A DNA stretch of 64,000 nucleotides, taken from NCBI GenBank assembly GCA_003223215.1, contig QHYH01000101.1, positions 26,877 to 90,876 of the forward strand, in the 5' to 3' direction. The notes under the pieces were generated by a model that worked only from the letters and a program-made list of their open reading frames with translations, had not been told where the DNA came from and did not search any database. Positions 17,786 to 28,470 of this stretch are shown here, piece by piece. This DNA comes from Acidobacteriota bacterium (GTDB taxonomy: Bacteria > Acidobacteriota > Terriglobia > Acidiferrales > UBA7541). Position 1 is the first letter of the stretch, and each line of letters begins with the position of its first letter. A program made the position numbers and the translations under genes.

Positions 17786-18015
17786 CGCGCGACGCTCCCG
17801 CAGCCGCCGTTAAGCGTCCTGAGCAATTTCGATTTGCGCTTCATTTCATGATATTTCGCATCGCGAGCTGTTTGCGAAATGAGGCACCGCCTCACTAGTG
17901 TCGTCCGCGTGTCCTTGCTCCCTTTTTCGGTTCCGAGTACACTTTGATGTTTCGACTAGCCAAATTCTAACACTGGCTGACTGGTTCAAGCCTGAACGGA
18001 AGCACAGAAACCTTC

Positions 18016-19185
18016 ATGAAAATCCACGAGTACCAGGCCAAAGCAATACTCGCGCGTTATGGCGTCACCACTCCCCGCGGCGAGGTCGCTTTCACCAAGG
18101 AAGAAGCACTGCAAGCCGCGCAACGTTTGAAATCCAACATTTGCGTGGTCAAGGCGCAGATCCACGCGGGCGGCCGCGGCAAAGGCGGCGGCGTAAAGCT
18201 GGCGCGTTCCGCAGAGGAAGCCGCCGATATTGCCGGCCACATTCTTGGCATGAAGCTGGTTACTCCGCAAACCGGGCCTGCCGGCCGCATTGTCAAGCGG
18301 GTGCTGATCGAAGAAGGGTTGGACATCAAGCGCGAACTCTATCTGGGGCTTCTCGTAGACCGCGCATCAGGCCGCGTCGTTTTCATGGCCAGTGCGGCGG
18401 GCGGCATGGAAATCGAGGAACTCGCCAAGAAAGATCCCTCCGCGATTTTGCGCGAGACCATCCATCCGGCGGTCGGCTTCGAACCTTATCAGACCCGCAA
18501 GATTGCTTTCCGACTCGGCTTGCCCCTCGAAGTCGTCAACTACGCTACGCCCTTTCTGCAGGCCCTCTATCGCGCCTTCACGGACACCGACGCTTCGCTG
18601 CTCGAAATCAATCCCTGCGTTTTGACCGGGGACGGCAAGTTGGTGGCCCTCGACGCCAAGATGACTTTTGACGACAACGCGTTGTTCCGCCACAAAGAGC
18701 TCCGCGAGTTGCGAGATTTCGATGAAGAAGACCCCCTCGAAGTCGAGGCCTCCAAGTACGGCCTCAACTACATCAAGCTCGACGGCAGCGTAGCCTGCAT
18801 GGTAAACGGCGCGGGCCTCGCTATGGCCACTATGGACATCATCAAATACGCCGGCGGCTCGCCGGCCAACTTTCTTGACGTCGGCGGCGGCGCCTCTTCC
18901 GACCAGGTCAAGAACGCCTTCCGGATTCTGATGAATGACCCCGCCGTGAAGGCCGTGTTCATCAATATTTTTGGCGGAATCCTCCGCTGCGATGTCCTCG
19001 CCACCGGCGTTGTGGCGGCAGCCAAAGACTTACATTTGAAAGTTCCCGTGGTGGTGCGAATGGAAGGCACCAACGTGGAGGTGGGCCAGCAAATCCTCCG
19101 CGATAGCGGCTTGAACTTTACCATCGCCAGCGACATGAAGGACGGGGCGCAAAAAGTCGTAAATCTGGCCGGAGGTCCCCGATGA
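18016..19185 (+). CDS. sucC: succinate--CoA ligase, beta subunit
   Basis: With SucD interconverts succinyl-CoA and succinate in the TCA cycle with formation of ATP or GTP. 389 residues: N-terminal ATP-grasp domain starting [12 protein letters not shown], with [16 protein letters not shown] near 47, EINPC near residue 200, and the C-terminal domain with [11 protein letters not shown] that contacts SucD. The 4-nt ATGA overlap with sucD matches a two-gene operon. A short GC hairpin (TGAGGC-ACC-GCCTCA near 17880) lies in the 230-nt upstream region. Confidence 0.97.
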   Translation: MKIHEYQAKAILARYGVTTPRGEVAFTKEEALQAAQRLKSNICVVKAQIHAGGRGKGGGVKLARSAEEAADIAGHILGMKLVTPQTGPAGRIVKRVLIEEGLDIKRELYLGLLVDRASGRVVFMASAAGGMEIEELAKKDPSAILRETIHPAVGFEPYQTRKIAFRLGLPLEVVNYATPFLQALYRAFTDTDASLLEINPCVLTGDGKLVALDAKMTFDDNALFRHKELRELRDFDEEDPLEVEASKYGLNYIKLDGSVACMVNGAGLAMATMDIIKYAGGSPANFLDVGGGASSDQVKNAFRILMNDPAVKAVFINIFGGILRCDVLATGVVAAAKDLHLKVPVVVRMEGTNVEVGQQILRDSGLNFTIASDMKDGAQKVVNLAGGPR

Positions 19186-20051
19186 GCGTCCTCGTCAATG
19201 AAAAGACGCGCTTGCTCGTTCAGGGTTTCACCGGCCGCGAAGGTACATTTCACGCCCAGCAAATGATCGAGTACGGCACAAACGTTGTCGGGGGCGTCAC
19301 ACCCGGCAAAGGCGGCTCCAAGCATCTGGAGCGTCCCGTCTTCAACACCGTCGCGGAAGCCGCCAAAGCCACCGGCGCAAATGCGTCAGTTATTTTTGTT
19401 CCGCCAGCCTACGCTGCCGACGCCATCCTGGAGGCGGCCGACGCCGGCATTGCGCTTGTTGTTTGCATCACAGAGGGCATTCCCGTGATGGACATGGTCC
19501 GCATAGCCTCCGTCGTGGATTTTCAGAAAACGCGCCTCATCGGCCCGAATTGTCCGGGCCTCATTTCTCCCGGCAAATGCAAGATCGGCATCATGCCCGG
19601 CCGCATTCATAAGCAGGGAAATGTCGGCGTGGTCAGCCGCAGCGGCACATTGACCTACGAGGCGGTCGATCAACTGACGGGACTCGGCATCGGCCAGTCC
19701 ACCTGCATCGGAATCGGTGGTGACCCCATCATCGGCACCCCTTTCCTCGACGCCATCAAACTTTTCAACGAAGATCCCGACACGCACGCCATCATCCTGA
19801 TTGGGGAGATCGGGGGCAACGCCGAAGAAAAGGCTGCGGAATGGATCAAAGCGAACGTGAAGATTCCCGTCGTCGGTTTCATTGCCGGCCAGACTGCGCC
19901 GCCGGGCCGCCGCATGGGTCATGCTGGCGCGATCATCAGCGGCGGTCAGGGCACCGCGAAGGACAAGTATGCCGCCATGAGCGCCGCCGGCATCCGCTGT
20001 GTGGAGACTCCCGCGGACCTCGGCTCGACCGTCGCGGCAGCCTTGCAATAA
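19182..20051 (+). CDS. sucD: succinate--CoA ligase, alpha subunit
   Basis: CoA-binding subunit carrying the phosphohistidine. 289 residues: Rossmann-type CoA site with [12 protein letters not shown] and GVTPGKGG near the start, the NCPG loop, [19 protein letters not shown], and the active-site histidine in RMGHAGAI near 246. The start overlaps sucC by 4 nt. The stop TAA overlaps an ATG that opens a dubious 59-codon frame (20051-20230). Confidence 0.97.
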   Translation: MSVLVNEKTRLLVQGFTGREGTFHAQQMIEYGTNVVGGVTPGKGGSKHLERPVFNTVAEAAKATGANASVIFVPPAYAADAILEAADAGIALVVCITEGIPVMDMVRIASVVDFQKTRLIGPNCPGLISPGKCKIGIMPGRIHKQGNVGVVSRSGTLTYEAVDQLTGLGIGQSTCIGIGGDPIIGTPFLDAIKLFNEDPDTHAIILIGEIGGNAEEKAAEWIKANVKIPVVGFIAGQTAPPGRRMGHAGAIISGGQGTAKDKYAAMSAAGIRCVETPADLGSTVAAALQ

Positions 20052-20425
20052 TGCTGAACCATCCGTGGTCTGGCACTGCGTTCGAGGAACTCCTCTACGG
20101 AAGGCGGCCGGAGCAAAAAAGATCGCAAATCAAGGGCAGGCTTCATGACCTTCCCATTCTCAGTCGTGAACCTCGGGAATGGCTGTCGCAAAAGGCAGGC
20201 CCACGAGGAACCCTGGCCCTTTTGCCCTAGGGCCGTAAAGCCTGGCAAGGAAGCACGCAAACCAAGGTATGGCGGCAGACAGCGAACCTAAATCGTTATA
20301 TCGGCAGGGAAGGGGGAATGAGGTATGGCAGCGGACAAGCAGCGAGGCCAATTCCCAGTGAGAAGACGCTTCATTTTCTGACGGTCATGCTCGATGCTAC
20401 GTCGCAGTTGGCTTAGGAGAACACC
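20052..20425. other. 374-bp intergenic region rich in possible RNA structure upstream of ndk
   Basis: No gene recognised. Pairing segments include GGCCCT/AGGGCC (about 20214-20233) and GGGAAT/ATTCCC (about 20314-20356). Two similar segments containing AGGTATGGC with downstream GCAGC/GCGA runs (near 20265 and 20321) look like a diverged duplication. A 59-codon frame (20051-20230) overlaps the sucD stop by one base but has no recognised product. It could be a structured leader of ndk or a small RNA. The purine-rich stretch near 20246 recalls SRP RNA but lacks the SRP motif. Confidence 0.4.
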
Positions 20426-20845
20426 TTGTCTCTCGAACGCACTTTTGCCATCATCAAACCTGACGCCGTAAGCCGCAATCTCCAAGGGGAAATTCTCTCT
20501 CGCATTCACAAAGCAGGCTTCCAAATCATCGCTATGAAATCGATGCGCCTAACCAAGGAAGAGGCCGGTGGCTTCTACGCGGTTCATCGTGAGCGCCCAT
20601 TTTTTGGCGAGCTCACCGATTTCATGAGTTCCGGCAAAATCTTCGCGATGGTCCTTGAAGCCGACGGCGCCATCTCCAAATGGCGCGAAACGATGGGGGC
20701 CACGGATCCCAAGAAGGCTGCTCCCGGCACCATTCGCCGCGACCTCGGCTCCAGTATTCAGATGAACTGCACACACGGCTCTGACGCGCCGGAGACCGCG
20801 GCCTTCGAAATCAGCTACTTTTTTTCCTCGATGGAGCTGATCTGA
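20426..20845 (+). CDS. ndk: nucleoside diphosphate kinase
   Basis: Balances nucleoside triphosphate pools through a phosphohistidine. 139 residues, standard length. [11 protein letters not shown] at the start, HRERPFF near 53, [14 protein letters not shown] near 92, and the active-site [12 protein letters not shown] near 113 (His116). The start is TTG at 20426, supported by an AGGAGA ribosome site 7 nt upstream. A long, possibly structured leader lies between it and sucD. Confidence 0.96.
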   Translation: MSLERTFAIIKPDAVSRNLQGEILSRIHKAGFQIIAMKSMRLTKEEAGGFYAVHRERPFFGELTDFMSSGKIFAMVLEADGAISKWRETMGATDPKKAAPGTIRRDLGSSIQMNCTHGSDAPETAAFEISYFFSSMELI

Positions 20846-20960
20846 TTCGCTCTTTTCGTGGATCTCGTAGTATCTATAGGGCGGAAATTCTAGGTGTATA
20901 CGCCAGTGATAGCTGGGTTTTGACTGAGGGCTTGATTGCCGCTTCGGGTAAAATGACGTC

Positions 20961-21194
20961 ATGGACCCTTTCCGCGAGCTCGGCCGCTCTCTTCTTTTCT
21001 TCGGAGCACTCCTCCTGCTCGTCGGCGCTTTTCTGTACTTCGGCAACAAACTCCCCTTCCGTTTGGGAAAACTTCCCGGCGACATCGTTCATCGCGGCGA
21101 ACACACCACTTTTTACTTTCCCATCGTCACTTGCCTTGTTCTTAGCGTCGCACTTTCTCTCCTTTTCTGGCTCATCTCCCACCTGCGCCGCTAG
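20961..21194 (+). CDS. DUF2905-family membrane protein
   Basis: 77 residues with two hydrophobic segments (about 10-27 and 52-72). Between them is the family hallmark, a Gly/Arg/Leu-rich loop GKLPGDIVHRGEHTTFYFP. DUF2905 proteins are small inner-membrane proteins of unknown role found across many bacteria. ATG at 20961 matches the usual family start. It is an isolated gene on the same strand as ndk. Confidence 0.88.
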   Translation: MDPFRELGRSLLFFGALLLLVGAFLYFGNKLPFRLGKLPGDIVHRGEHTTFYFPIVTCLVLSVALSLLFWLISHLRR

Positions 21195-21386
21195 CTGCAG
21201 ACGGTTGGGAGTCTGGCAAGTCTACCCGGTCGCGTTGCCACTCTCCGCGCTTTTCTTTAGCTTGAGGGTGGTCCGCGGCACTCCCTGGTATATAGTCTCC
21301 CTACCGCATTGGAGCCGTAGAGCCCCTGCCTTCTGGCATGGTGATATAAGGCTCCTAGAACACTACTGTCGCAAAGGAGGATCCCA

Positions 21387-21992
21387 ATGAGAAGCGCTCT
21401 TTTGGCCTTGCCTGCCCTTCTCTGCCTTTCTTTTCCCGCTGCGGCGCAATCTCCCTCCGCAAAGCCGCCGGCTGAGCAGCAAGCGCCCCCACAGGCCGCG
21501 CCCAGTCCGTCGGCGAGCGCTCCCGCACCGCGCAGGGACGACGTGAAGTCCATCGACAGTATTCTCGCGGCGCTCTACGGCGTGATTTCCGGCCCCGCTG
21601 GCGAACGCGACTGGGAGCGTTTCCGCTCTTTGTTCTTGCCTCTGGGACGCCTCACTTCCGCCACCAAGAACCCGGATGGTTCCTTTCGCATCCATCCCAT
21701 GAGCGTCGAAGATTATGCCAAGGGGGCCGGCAGTTACTTCGCGCAACATGCCTTTTATGAGAGTCCCATTGTGAATCGCGTCGAGGCCTTCGGAAACGTC
21801 TCCCAGGTCTTCAGCAGCTACGAATCGCGCCGCGCGCCCGGCGAAGCTCCTTTTGCCCGCGGCATCAACAGCATTCAGTTGCTTTACGATGGCAGCCGTT
21901 GGTGGATTGTCAGCATCTTGTGGGACCAGGAGCGCGACGACAACCCTCTTCCCAAGGAATTTGCTTCCAAGTCGTCCGGCGACCGGAACTGA
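21387..21992 (+). CDS. secreted NTF2-like (SnoaL-type) protein
   Basis: 201 residues. A signal peptide ends at AAAQS near residue 21, followed by a Pro/Ala-rich linker (about 22-48) and one domain of about 130 residues. That domain has the helix-plus-sheet wording of SnoaL/NTF2-like folds: LAALYGVISGPAGERDWERF early, and a closing strand SIQLLYDGSRWWIVSILWD. No catalytic residues can be named. AAGGAGG lies just before the ATG. Confidence 0.75.
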   Translation: MRSALLALPALLCLSFPAAAQSPSAKPPAEQQAPPQAAPSPSASAPAPRRDDVKSIDSILAALYGVISGPAGERDWERFRSLFLPLGRLTSATKNPDGSFRIHPMSVEDYAKGAGSYFAQHAFYESPIVNRVEAFGNVSQVFSSYESRRAPGEAPFARGINSIQLLYDGSRWWIVSILWDQERDDNPLPKEFASKSSGDRN

Positions 21993-22370
21993 TCTCCGGA
22001 CGCGGAACAACCTTCCCTAACCATCGGAAGGCTGGCTCTTGACTTGAATGGTTCGAGGCCGTTCCCTTGCGGCAAGATGAATTCCGCGCGCAGGAACTGC
22101 TTGGTACCCTCTTCTCCCGTCAGTCCGAGGCAAATCAGCTTGCCTGGTTCTCCAGGTCAACTTTATGGCATTCCTGTAAGGGATTTGCCACGTCCCATCC
22201 CGGAATGCCAAAAGTTAAAGTCAGCTTTAAGTCAAGTGCCTGTTCCTGCGGCGCAGCCTTATCCCGAGCAGACCAGGAAAAGCCGCGCCCTGGTCGCCGA
22301 GTACTTGTTTACCAATCCTTCGGTGCGGAGCAAGTCGACCGTCGGCTTGCGTCGTCGAAGAGGAGGTGCC
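21993..22370. other. 378-bp region between the secreted protein and the merR pseudogene
   Basis: No intact gene. It contains the regulatory-like dyad at 22215-22230 and the ribosome site of the pseudogene. Short open frames here have no recognisable features. A gene formerly regulated by the MerR protein may once have stood to the left, but no remnant is identifiable. Confidence 0.5.
22205..22235 (-). promoter_or_regulatory. MerR-type operator/promoter-like dyad, possibly a relic
   Basis: TTAAAG, TCAG, CTTTAA at 22215-22230 is a perfect 6-bp inverted repeat. On the minus strand it follows TTGACT (22235-22230) with 19-20 nt to a weak -10 region. A dyad inside an over-long spacer is the hallmark of MerR-controlled promoters. 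It lies about 140 nt upstream of the merR pseudogene and would drive transcription leftward, where no target gene remains. Confidence 0.35.
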
Positions 22371-22780
22371 ATGAAAATCGGCGAACTTGCTAACCGCGCC
22401 GGTCTTAAAGCCTCCGCGATCCGCTACTAGGAAAGTGTCGGTCTGCTCGCCCCGCCCCACCGTGTCGGCGCCCAGCGTCGCTATTCCCCTGACGCTCTCG
22501 ACCGTGTCCTGCTCGTGCGCTTTTCGAGCGAGATGGGTTTCTCCTCGCGGAAATCAAGCTCTTCCTCGGCGGCCTCCGGGATAATGTTTCTGTCGGTCCG
22601 CGCTGAAAAAAGCTCGCCACAAAAAACTTTCCGAGGTTGCAGACAGCATCGCCCGCTCTGTCCGTCTGGAAACTCTTCTCCAGAATCTGCTTCATTGCCG
22701 CTGCCCTTCTCTGGAAGCAATGCGTCGCCGCTCTTGGCCTCAGCGAAAGTCTCCGCTACGTTTCCGGACGCGCGTCGTAG
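22371..22780 (+). pseudogene. MerR-family regulator, inactivated by several mutations
   Basis: A perfect GAGGAGG ribosome site and ATG at 22371 begin MKIGELANRAGLKASAIRY, a typical MerR winged-helix start. The next Tyr codon is TAG (22428-22430). Reading on gives RRYSPDAL, then three one-base indels: a lost base near 22548, a lost A in the A-run near 22619, and an extra G near 22718. There is also a Trp-to-TGA change near 22605. Correcting these restores a protein of about 135 residues ending at TAG 22780, with a Cys-rich C-terminal HCRCPSLEQC as in metal- or redox-sensing members. So many lesions in a 410-bp gene point to real decay, not sequencing error. Confidence 0.85.
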
Positions 22781-22990
22781 GCCGCCCGATAAACGGGCTT
22801 GGCGGCTGCGCGGGAGCGCGAATTATGGCAAACTGAATGTTACTCGGCACGGTTTGTGCCTGCCCTGCTTCGAGCAGGCAAGCTTCGGCAGGCCAGCTTG
22901 CGTGTGGCGGACTGTCCTCAGGAGAAGTGGCTCCTGCCGGTAGTTGAAAAGGTTAAAAGCAATTCCAAAGCTGGGCGATAATCGAGTTAC

Positions 22991-24799
<1,809 letters not shown>

Positions 24800-24883
24800 T
24801 TCGAAAAAGTCGTAAGTTGTAGCTCCCGGCTTTTGGCTGCTGAATGGTTCCGATTGACCGTCCGCTCCCCGGTAGACGAGCAA

Positions 24884-24943
24884 ACGATTCGGCCCACAAG
24901 ACGATTCGGCCCCCTTGACAGGCCCCCTTGACACGCCTTGACA
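24884..24943. repeat. two short direct repeats in tandem
   Basis: ACGATTCGGCCC occurs at 24884-24895 and 24901-24912. GGCCCCCTTGACA occurs twice head to tail at 24908-24920 and 24921-24933, followed by a partial third copy (CGCCTTGACA, 24934-24943). The block lies between lepA and the D-aminopeptidase gene, about 30 nt before its start. It looks like replication slippage. TTGACA appears in each copy, so a -35-like hexamer has been multiplied. Confidence 0.75.
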
Positions 24944-24974
24944 CGGCAACTTCAAACCGATAGGTTCGCGCGGC

Positions 24975-26072
24975 ATGTCCCCCCGGAGGAGGCTAGCCGT
25001 GCGTGTGTTGCGTATGCTGTTCTTTGCGTTTCTTTTCTCGAGCGGCAATCTCATCTCGCAAGCAGCAACGAACCATCCCAAGATCCTGCTTATTTACGAC
25101 ATGGAAGGCGTTTCTGGCGTGAGCCACTACGAAATGACCTGGGTGGAACGACCAGAGGATTATGCTCGCGGCCGCGAGTTCCTGACTTCCGACGTGAACG
25201 CGGCCATCCGCGGCCTCGCCGCCGGCGGTGCGGGCTCGATTTGGATTCAAGACGGCCATGGCTCCGGAAACGTGAAAGAGCCCGACCTGCTTGTGGACAA
25301 AATGGATCCGCACGCCCAGTTTGATTTTCGCGACCGCGACTTCGATCCTTACGACACCGGCATCGATGGTTCCGTGGACGCCATCGTCTGCATCGGAATG
25401 CACGCTCGCGCCAACACCGACGGCTTTGAAGCGCACACGGTCACGGACCGGATCAGCTATCGCATCAATGGCGTGGACTTCACGGAGACGCATATCGTCG
25501 CGCTGTCTGCGGCCCGCTGGGGCATTCCGGTGATTATGGTCTCGGGCGACAACCTTCTCGGCGAACAGTTGAAGCCGGATTTTCCGGAGCTCGAGTACGC
25601 GGTGGTGAAAACGGCCAAGAGCCGTGCCCTGGCGGAGCCTCTGCCATCCGCCGAAGCCAGCAAGCGAATTGAGGAAGCCGCGAAGCGCGCGATGGGGAAA
25701 TTTTTGAAAGGGGCGTACCGACCGTTCTACCTGCCGCCGCCTTACGACTTCCAGCTTGGCTTTCAGAACTGGCAGCAGGCAAACGGTGCCGCGACAGCCC
25801 CGGGCGTGCTGCACGACGGCGAAACCGGAGTGCGCTACCGCAGCGCGACGTTCATCGAAGGCTACCGGCTCAGCCTGGATGCGTTGCGGCGCAGCAGCGA
25901 TGCGCTGCAGGTGCTGATCCGTATCCTGAGCCAGGACCCGCAAGGAAAAAAATACCTGGATCAGCTCTCGGACGCGTTCTGGACCCGCTGGCTGACCCCG
26001 GAGAAACCGGCGCCTCACATGCAGCCAGGTCCGAAGCCCGCGCCGAAGACTCGCTTCTACGGCGACAATTGA
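24975..26072 (+). CDS. exported M55-family D-aminopeptidase (DppA-like)
   Basis: Zinc peptidase family that releases N-terminal D-amino acids, in Bacillus from D-Ala-D-Ala during peptidoglycan turnover. The 365-residue protein shows YDMEGVSGV near residue 41 (metal ligands Asp42 and Glu44), QDGHGSGN near 92, GMHARA near 141, HTVTDRISYRING near 155 and VSGDNL. An Arg-rich N-terminus followed by a hydrophobic run and ISQA suggests export, unlike cytoplasmic DppA. It could work on periplasmic muropeptides; the hexosaminidase elsewhere in the window is compatible with this but not linked. Confidence 0.85.
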   Translation: MSPRRRLAVRVLRMLFFAFLFSSGNLISQAATNHPKILLIYDMEGVSGVSHYEMTWVERPEDYARGREFLTSDVNAAIRGLAAGGAGSIWIQDGHGSGNVKEPDLLVDKMDPHAQFDFRDRDFDPYDTGIDGSVDAIVCIGMHARANTDGFEAHTVTDRISYRINGVDFTETHIVALSAARWGIPVIMVSGDNLLGEQLKPDFPELEYAVVKTAKSRALAEPLPSAEASKRIEEAAKRAMGKFLKGAYRPFYLPPPYDFQLGFQNWQQANGAATAPGVLHDGETGVRYRSATFIEGYRLSLDALRRSSDALQVLIRILSQDPQGKKYLDQLSDAFWTRWLTPEKPAPHMQPGPKPAPKTRFYGDN

Positions 26073-26142
26073 GACAACTCGGGACCTGCGCTTATTCTTC
26101 TTCCTTTTTGGGGCCGCCGTTATGAGCCGCCCGCGGCAACCG

Positions 26143-26258
26143 CGTCGGCCAAATCGATGTTCCTCGGGGGAGTGCCTTCCAAGCAGACGACCTGGTCGAC
26201 AAGGTCAAAGAGATCAAACCAAGGCGGCCGGGGCAGCCCACTGTTGAGCCCTGAGCGA
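26143..26258 (+). other. possible coding remnant and interspersed-repeat sequence downstream of the D-aminopeptidase
   Basis: Plus-strand reading from about 26139 gives a protein-like tail of some 38 codons (NRVGQIDVP, then ADDLVDKVKEIKP) ending at TGA near 26253. A stop lies just upstream, so only a fragment remains. It overlaps CCTGAGCGAAGC-type bases near 26250 that resemble the interspersed repeat seen at 56868. Converges with xseA; no xseB is recognisable here. Confidence 0.3.
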
Positions 26259-26267
26259 AGCAGGAAT

Positions 26268-27629
26268 TCACGGTGTCTCCTTCTTGCGGACTTCGGTTTG
26301 GAGGCGGCCCCGGTGGAGTTGGAGCGAGACGGAGTCGCGGATTTGGACCTGGGCGGCGTCCCTGAGGATGGCGCCGGAGGCGTCGGTGGCGATGGCGTAG
26401 CCGCGTTCGAGGACTCTCAGCGGGCTTCGCTCTTCGAGCTGCAAGGCCAGGCGCGCCAGGCGCTCGCGCTTGGACCGAAGCAGGCGTTCGGCGCGAATGC
26501 CGAGATCGGCAGCGCCGCGTTCGAGGCGCAAGCGAAACGCTGCAATCTTCACGCGAAAATCAAAAGAGACGATGCGCAGGTGCGCAACGGCGAACCGTTT
26601 GCGTGATTGATCAAGGCGCGCGCGGAGGCCGAGGGCGAGTCGAGCGGTCATTTCATCGGCGCGCTGGCGCTGCTGGCGAAGAAGATCGAGCGGGCGGCGG
26701 AAACCGGGACGCGCACCGAGTTCGTGAATACGGCGGCTGAGGACCAGGATACGATAACGCATCTGCTCGGCAAGGGCACCGCGCAGGTCGGCAATGTGTT
26801 TATCAAATTCGCGGCGTGTCTGCACGACAAGTTCGGCTGCGGCGGAAGGTGTGGAGGCGCGCACGTCGGCCACGAAATCCGCGATGGTGAAGTCGCTTTC
26901 ATGGCCGATGCCCGAGATCGTGGGAATTTCCGAGTCGGCAATGGCGCGGGCGACCATTTCTTCGTTGAAGGCCCACAAATCTTCGAGCGAGCCGCCGCCG
27001 CGCGCGAGAATCAGCACATCCACAGATTTCATGGCATTGAAGAACTTCACCGCCTTGACGATTTCCTCTGTGGCGCCTTCGCCTTGGACCCGCACCGGAA
27101 ACACCGTGAGATGGACGTTGGGAAAGCGGCGCCTGAGGATGCGCACGACGTCGCGCACCGCGGCTCCTCGCGGCGAGGTGATGAGGCCGATGCGGCTCGG
27201 GAGGAGAGGCAGCGGCTTCTTCCGGGCGGCAGCGAACAGGCCTTCGGCTTCAAGCCGCTTTTTCAATTGATCGAAAGCAAGCTGCAAAGCGCCTAGGCCG
27301 ACCGGCTCGATATTCTCGACGTAGATTTGATACTCGCCGCGCTGCTCGTACACGCTGAGGGTGCCGCGCACGGTGACCTGCAGGCCGTCTTCGGGGCGGA
27401 ACCTGGTGCCGCGCTGCTGCTGTTTGAAGAAAACGCAGCGGACCTGGGCGCGATCATCCTTCAAGGTGAAGTAGAGGTGGCCGGACTGGGCTTCGCGGCA
27501 GTTGGAGATTTCGCCCTGGACAAACGTAGCGGTGAAATTTCGGGCCAGTAGGTCGCGGATGCGGGCGGTAAGTTCGCTGACGGTGAGAATCTGGCGCGTG
27601 GGCTGGAGATTGAAGGTGAGTTGGCTCAT
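26268..27629 (-). CDS. xseA: exodeoxyribonuclease VII large subunit
   Basis: Nuclease that degrades single-stranded DNA to acid-insoluble then small oligonucleotides. The 453-residue protein begins with the OB-fold domain (LTVSELTARIRDLL, FVQGEISNCREAQSGHLYFTLKD). The catalytic core follows, with GLITSPRGAAVRDV, PVRVQGEGA, LARGGGSLEDLWAFNEE and SGIGHESDFTIADFVADVRASTPSAAAEL. A long coiled coil and a short C-terminal segment end it. ATG at 27629 gives the usual start; the frame is open for 90 nt more without similarity. The small subunit gene xseB is not visible on either side. Confidence 0.95.
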   Translation of the reverse strand: MSQLTFNLQPTRQILTVSELTARIRDLLARNFTATFVQGEISNCREAQSGHLYFTLKDDRAQVRCVFFKQQQRGTRFRPEDGLQVTVRGTLSVYEQRGEYQIYVENIEPVGLGALQLAFDQLKKRLEAEGLFAAARKKPLPLLPSRIGLITSPRGAAVRDVVRILRRRFPNVHLTVFPVRVQGEGATEEIVKAVKFFNAMKSVDVLILARGGGSLEDLWAFNEEMVARAIADSEIPTISGIGHESDFTIADFVADVRASTPSAAAELVVQTRREFDKHIADLRGALAEQMRYRILVLSRRIHELGARPGFRRPLDLLRQQRQRADEMTARLALGLRARLDQSRKRFAVAHLRIVSFDFRVKIAAFRLRLERGAADLGIRAERLLRSKRERLARLALQLEERSPLRVLERGYAIATDASGAILRDAAQVQIRDSVSLQLHRGRLQTEVRKKETP

Positions 27630-27765
27630 TTTTGCTTTCTGAGCGTTGCGTCCTCCCAACTGGAGAGAGAGTGCTCTAGATCCTGCGGCCAGCATACGCC
27701 GGACCGGGGAACAAGCCAAATCGCGGGGCGCGCTTCGCTCCTGTAATTTTGCGCGGCGCGTTTAT

Positions 27766-28257
27766 CTAGCGGCTGGACGCGGTCAGTTTCTTGGCCACGA
27801 TCTTGCGATAGCGAGTTTTGCCGTTGATCGTCAGGGTCCCCTCGAGGGTGTCGCCGGAGAGCGTGTACTCCCAGTCGCCAGAATCCTTGCGGCGCGACGT
27901 GCAGCGCAAAGTTTTCTTGGGGGCCTCATATTCGCAGCGCAGAGTTCCCATGAACACGCGCTCGCCGTTCACGACTTTATAGCCGTCCATTTTCAAACCG
28001 CTCGGGACGGTTTTGTCGGCGGCGATTTCGTAGATGACGTGCTCGTCGTGACAGGGAGAATCGGGCACGGTGCACTTGGATTCGCCCTCCCAAGCGCCGA
28101 GGATGTCGGAATGGTTGCGGGAAGAGCTCGATTGGGCCGCGGCGAATGCCACCGGGAGGAAAAGGGCGCCGGCCGAGATGCGGGACAGGATGCTGTCGCG
28201 GGGCCAAGCGATGCCACGGAAAGGAGAGAAGAAAGAACTCCAAGCCCGCCAAGGCAT
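27766..28257 (-). CDS. secreted small protein of unknown function
   Basis: 163 residues from ATG 28257. A hydrophobic segment near residues 26-42 ending FAAAQS looks like a signal peptide, although the N-terminal part before it is long, so the true start may be internal. The mature domain of about 120 residues has alternating strands (LGAWEGESKC, GDWEYTLSGDTLEGTLTING) and three or four Cys. It reads like a small beta-barrel that could bind a ligand, but no family is recognised. Lies on the same strand upstream of xseA. Confidence 0.6.
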   Translation of the reverse strand: MPWRAWSSFFSPFRGIAWPRDSILSRISAGALFLPVAFAAAQSSSSRNHSDILGAWEGESKCTVPDSPCHDEHVIYEIAADKTVPSGLKMDGYKVVNGERVFMGTLRCEYEAPKKTLRCTSRRKDSGDWEYTLSGDTLEGTLTINGKTRYRKIVAKKLTASSR

Positions 28258-28300
28258 GCGCAAAGAATAGCCCAGAGGAAGAAAATAGTCATTACATTAC

Positions 28301-28364
28301 GCGGCGAGGCGGCGAGTGCGGCGAGTCGGAGACTCTGTTTCAGGGGGACGCGGCAGACGCGGCA
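28301..28364. repeat. short tandem GC-rich repeats
   Basis: GCGGCGAG at 28301-28308 is followed by GCGGCGAGT twice (28309-28317, 28318-28326). About 20 nt on, GACGCGGCA occurs twice head to tail (28347-28355, 28356-28364). Both are 8-9 bp units in the gap between two divergent genes (secreted protein and MFS transporter). Probably slippage products. Confidence 0.7.
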
Positions 28365-28470
28365 CGCTTTTCTTGACCGGCGCAGCTTCCGAGCATAAAG
28401 TCTTTGCAAACTAAAGTCAGCACATCAACGCCGAGCGCTCGCGGTTGGCGACACTCATGGATGGAGTCTT

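Noticed and set aside
20225..20290. Purine-rich segment resembling the SRP RNA core (GGCAAGGAAGCA)
   Set aside because: Lacks the conserved GGTCCGGAAGGAAGCAGCC context and symmetric pairing of SRP RNA.
22799..22981. 60-residue frame directly before lepA
   Set aside because: Built over palindromic GC sequence with no family features and a poor ribosome site.
26073..26267. xseB downstream of xseA
   Set aside because: The reverse-strand frame ends KKEEE but lacks the EEALAxLExIVxxLE core of the small subunit.
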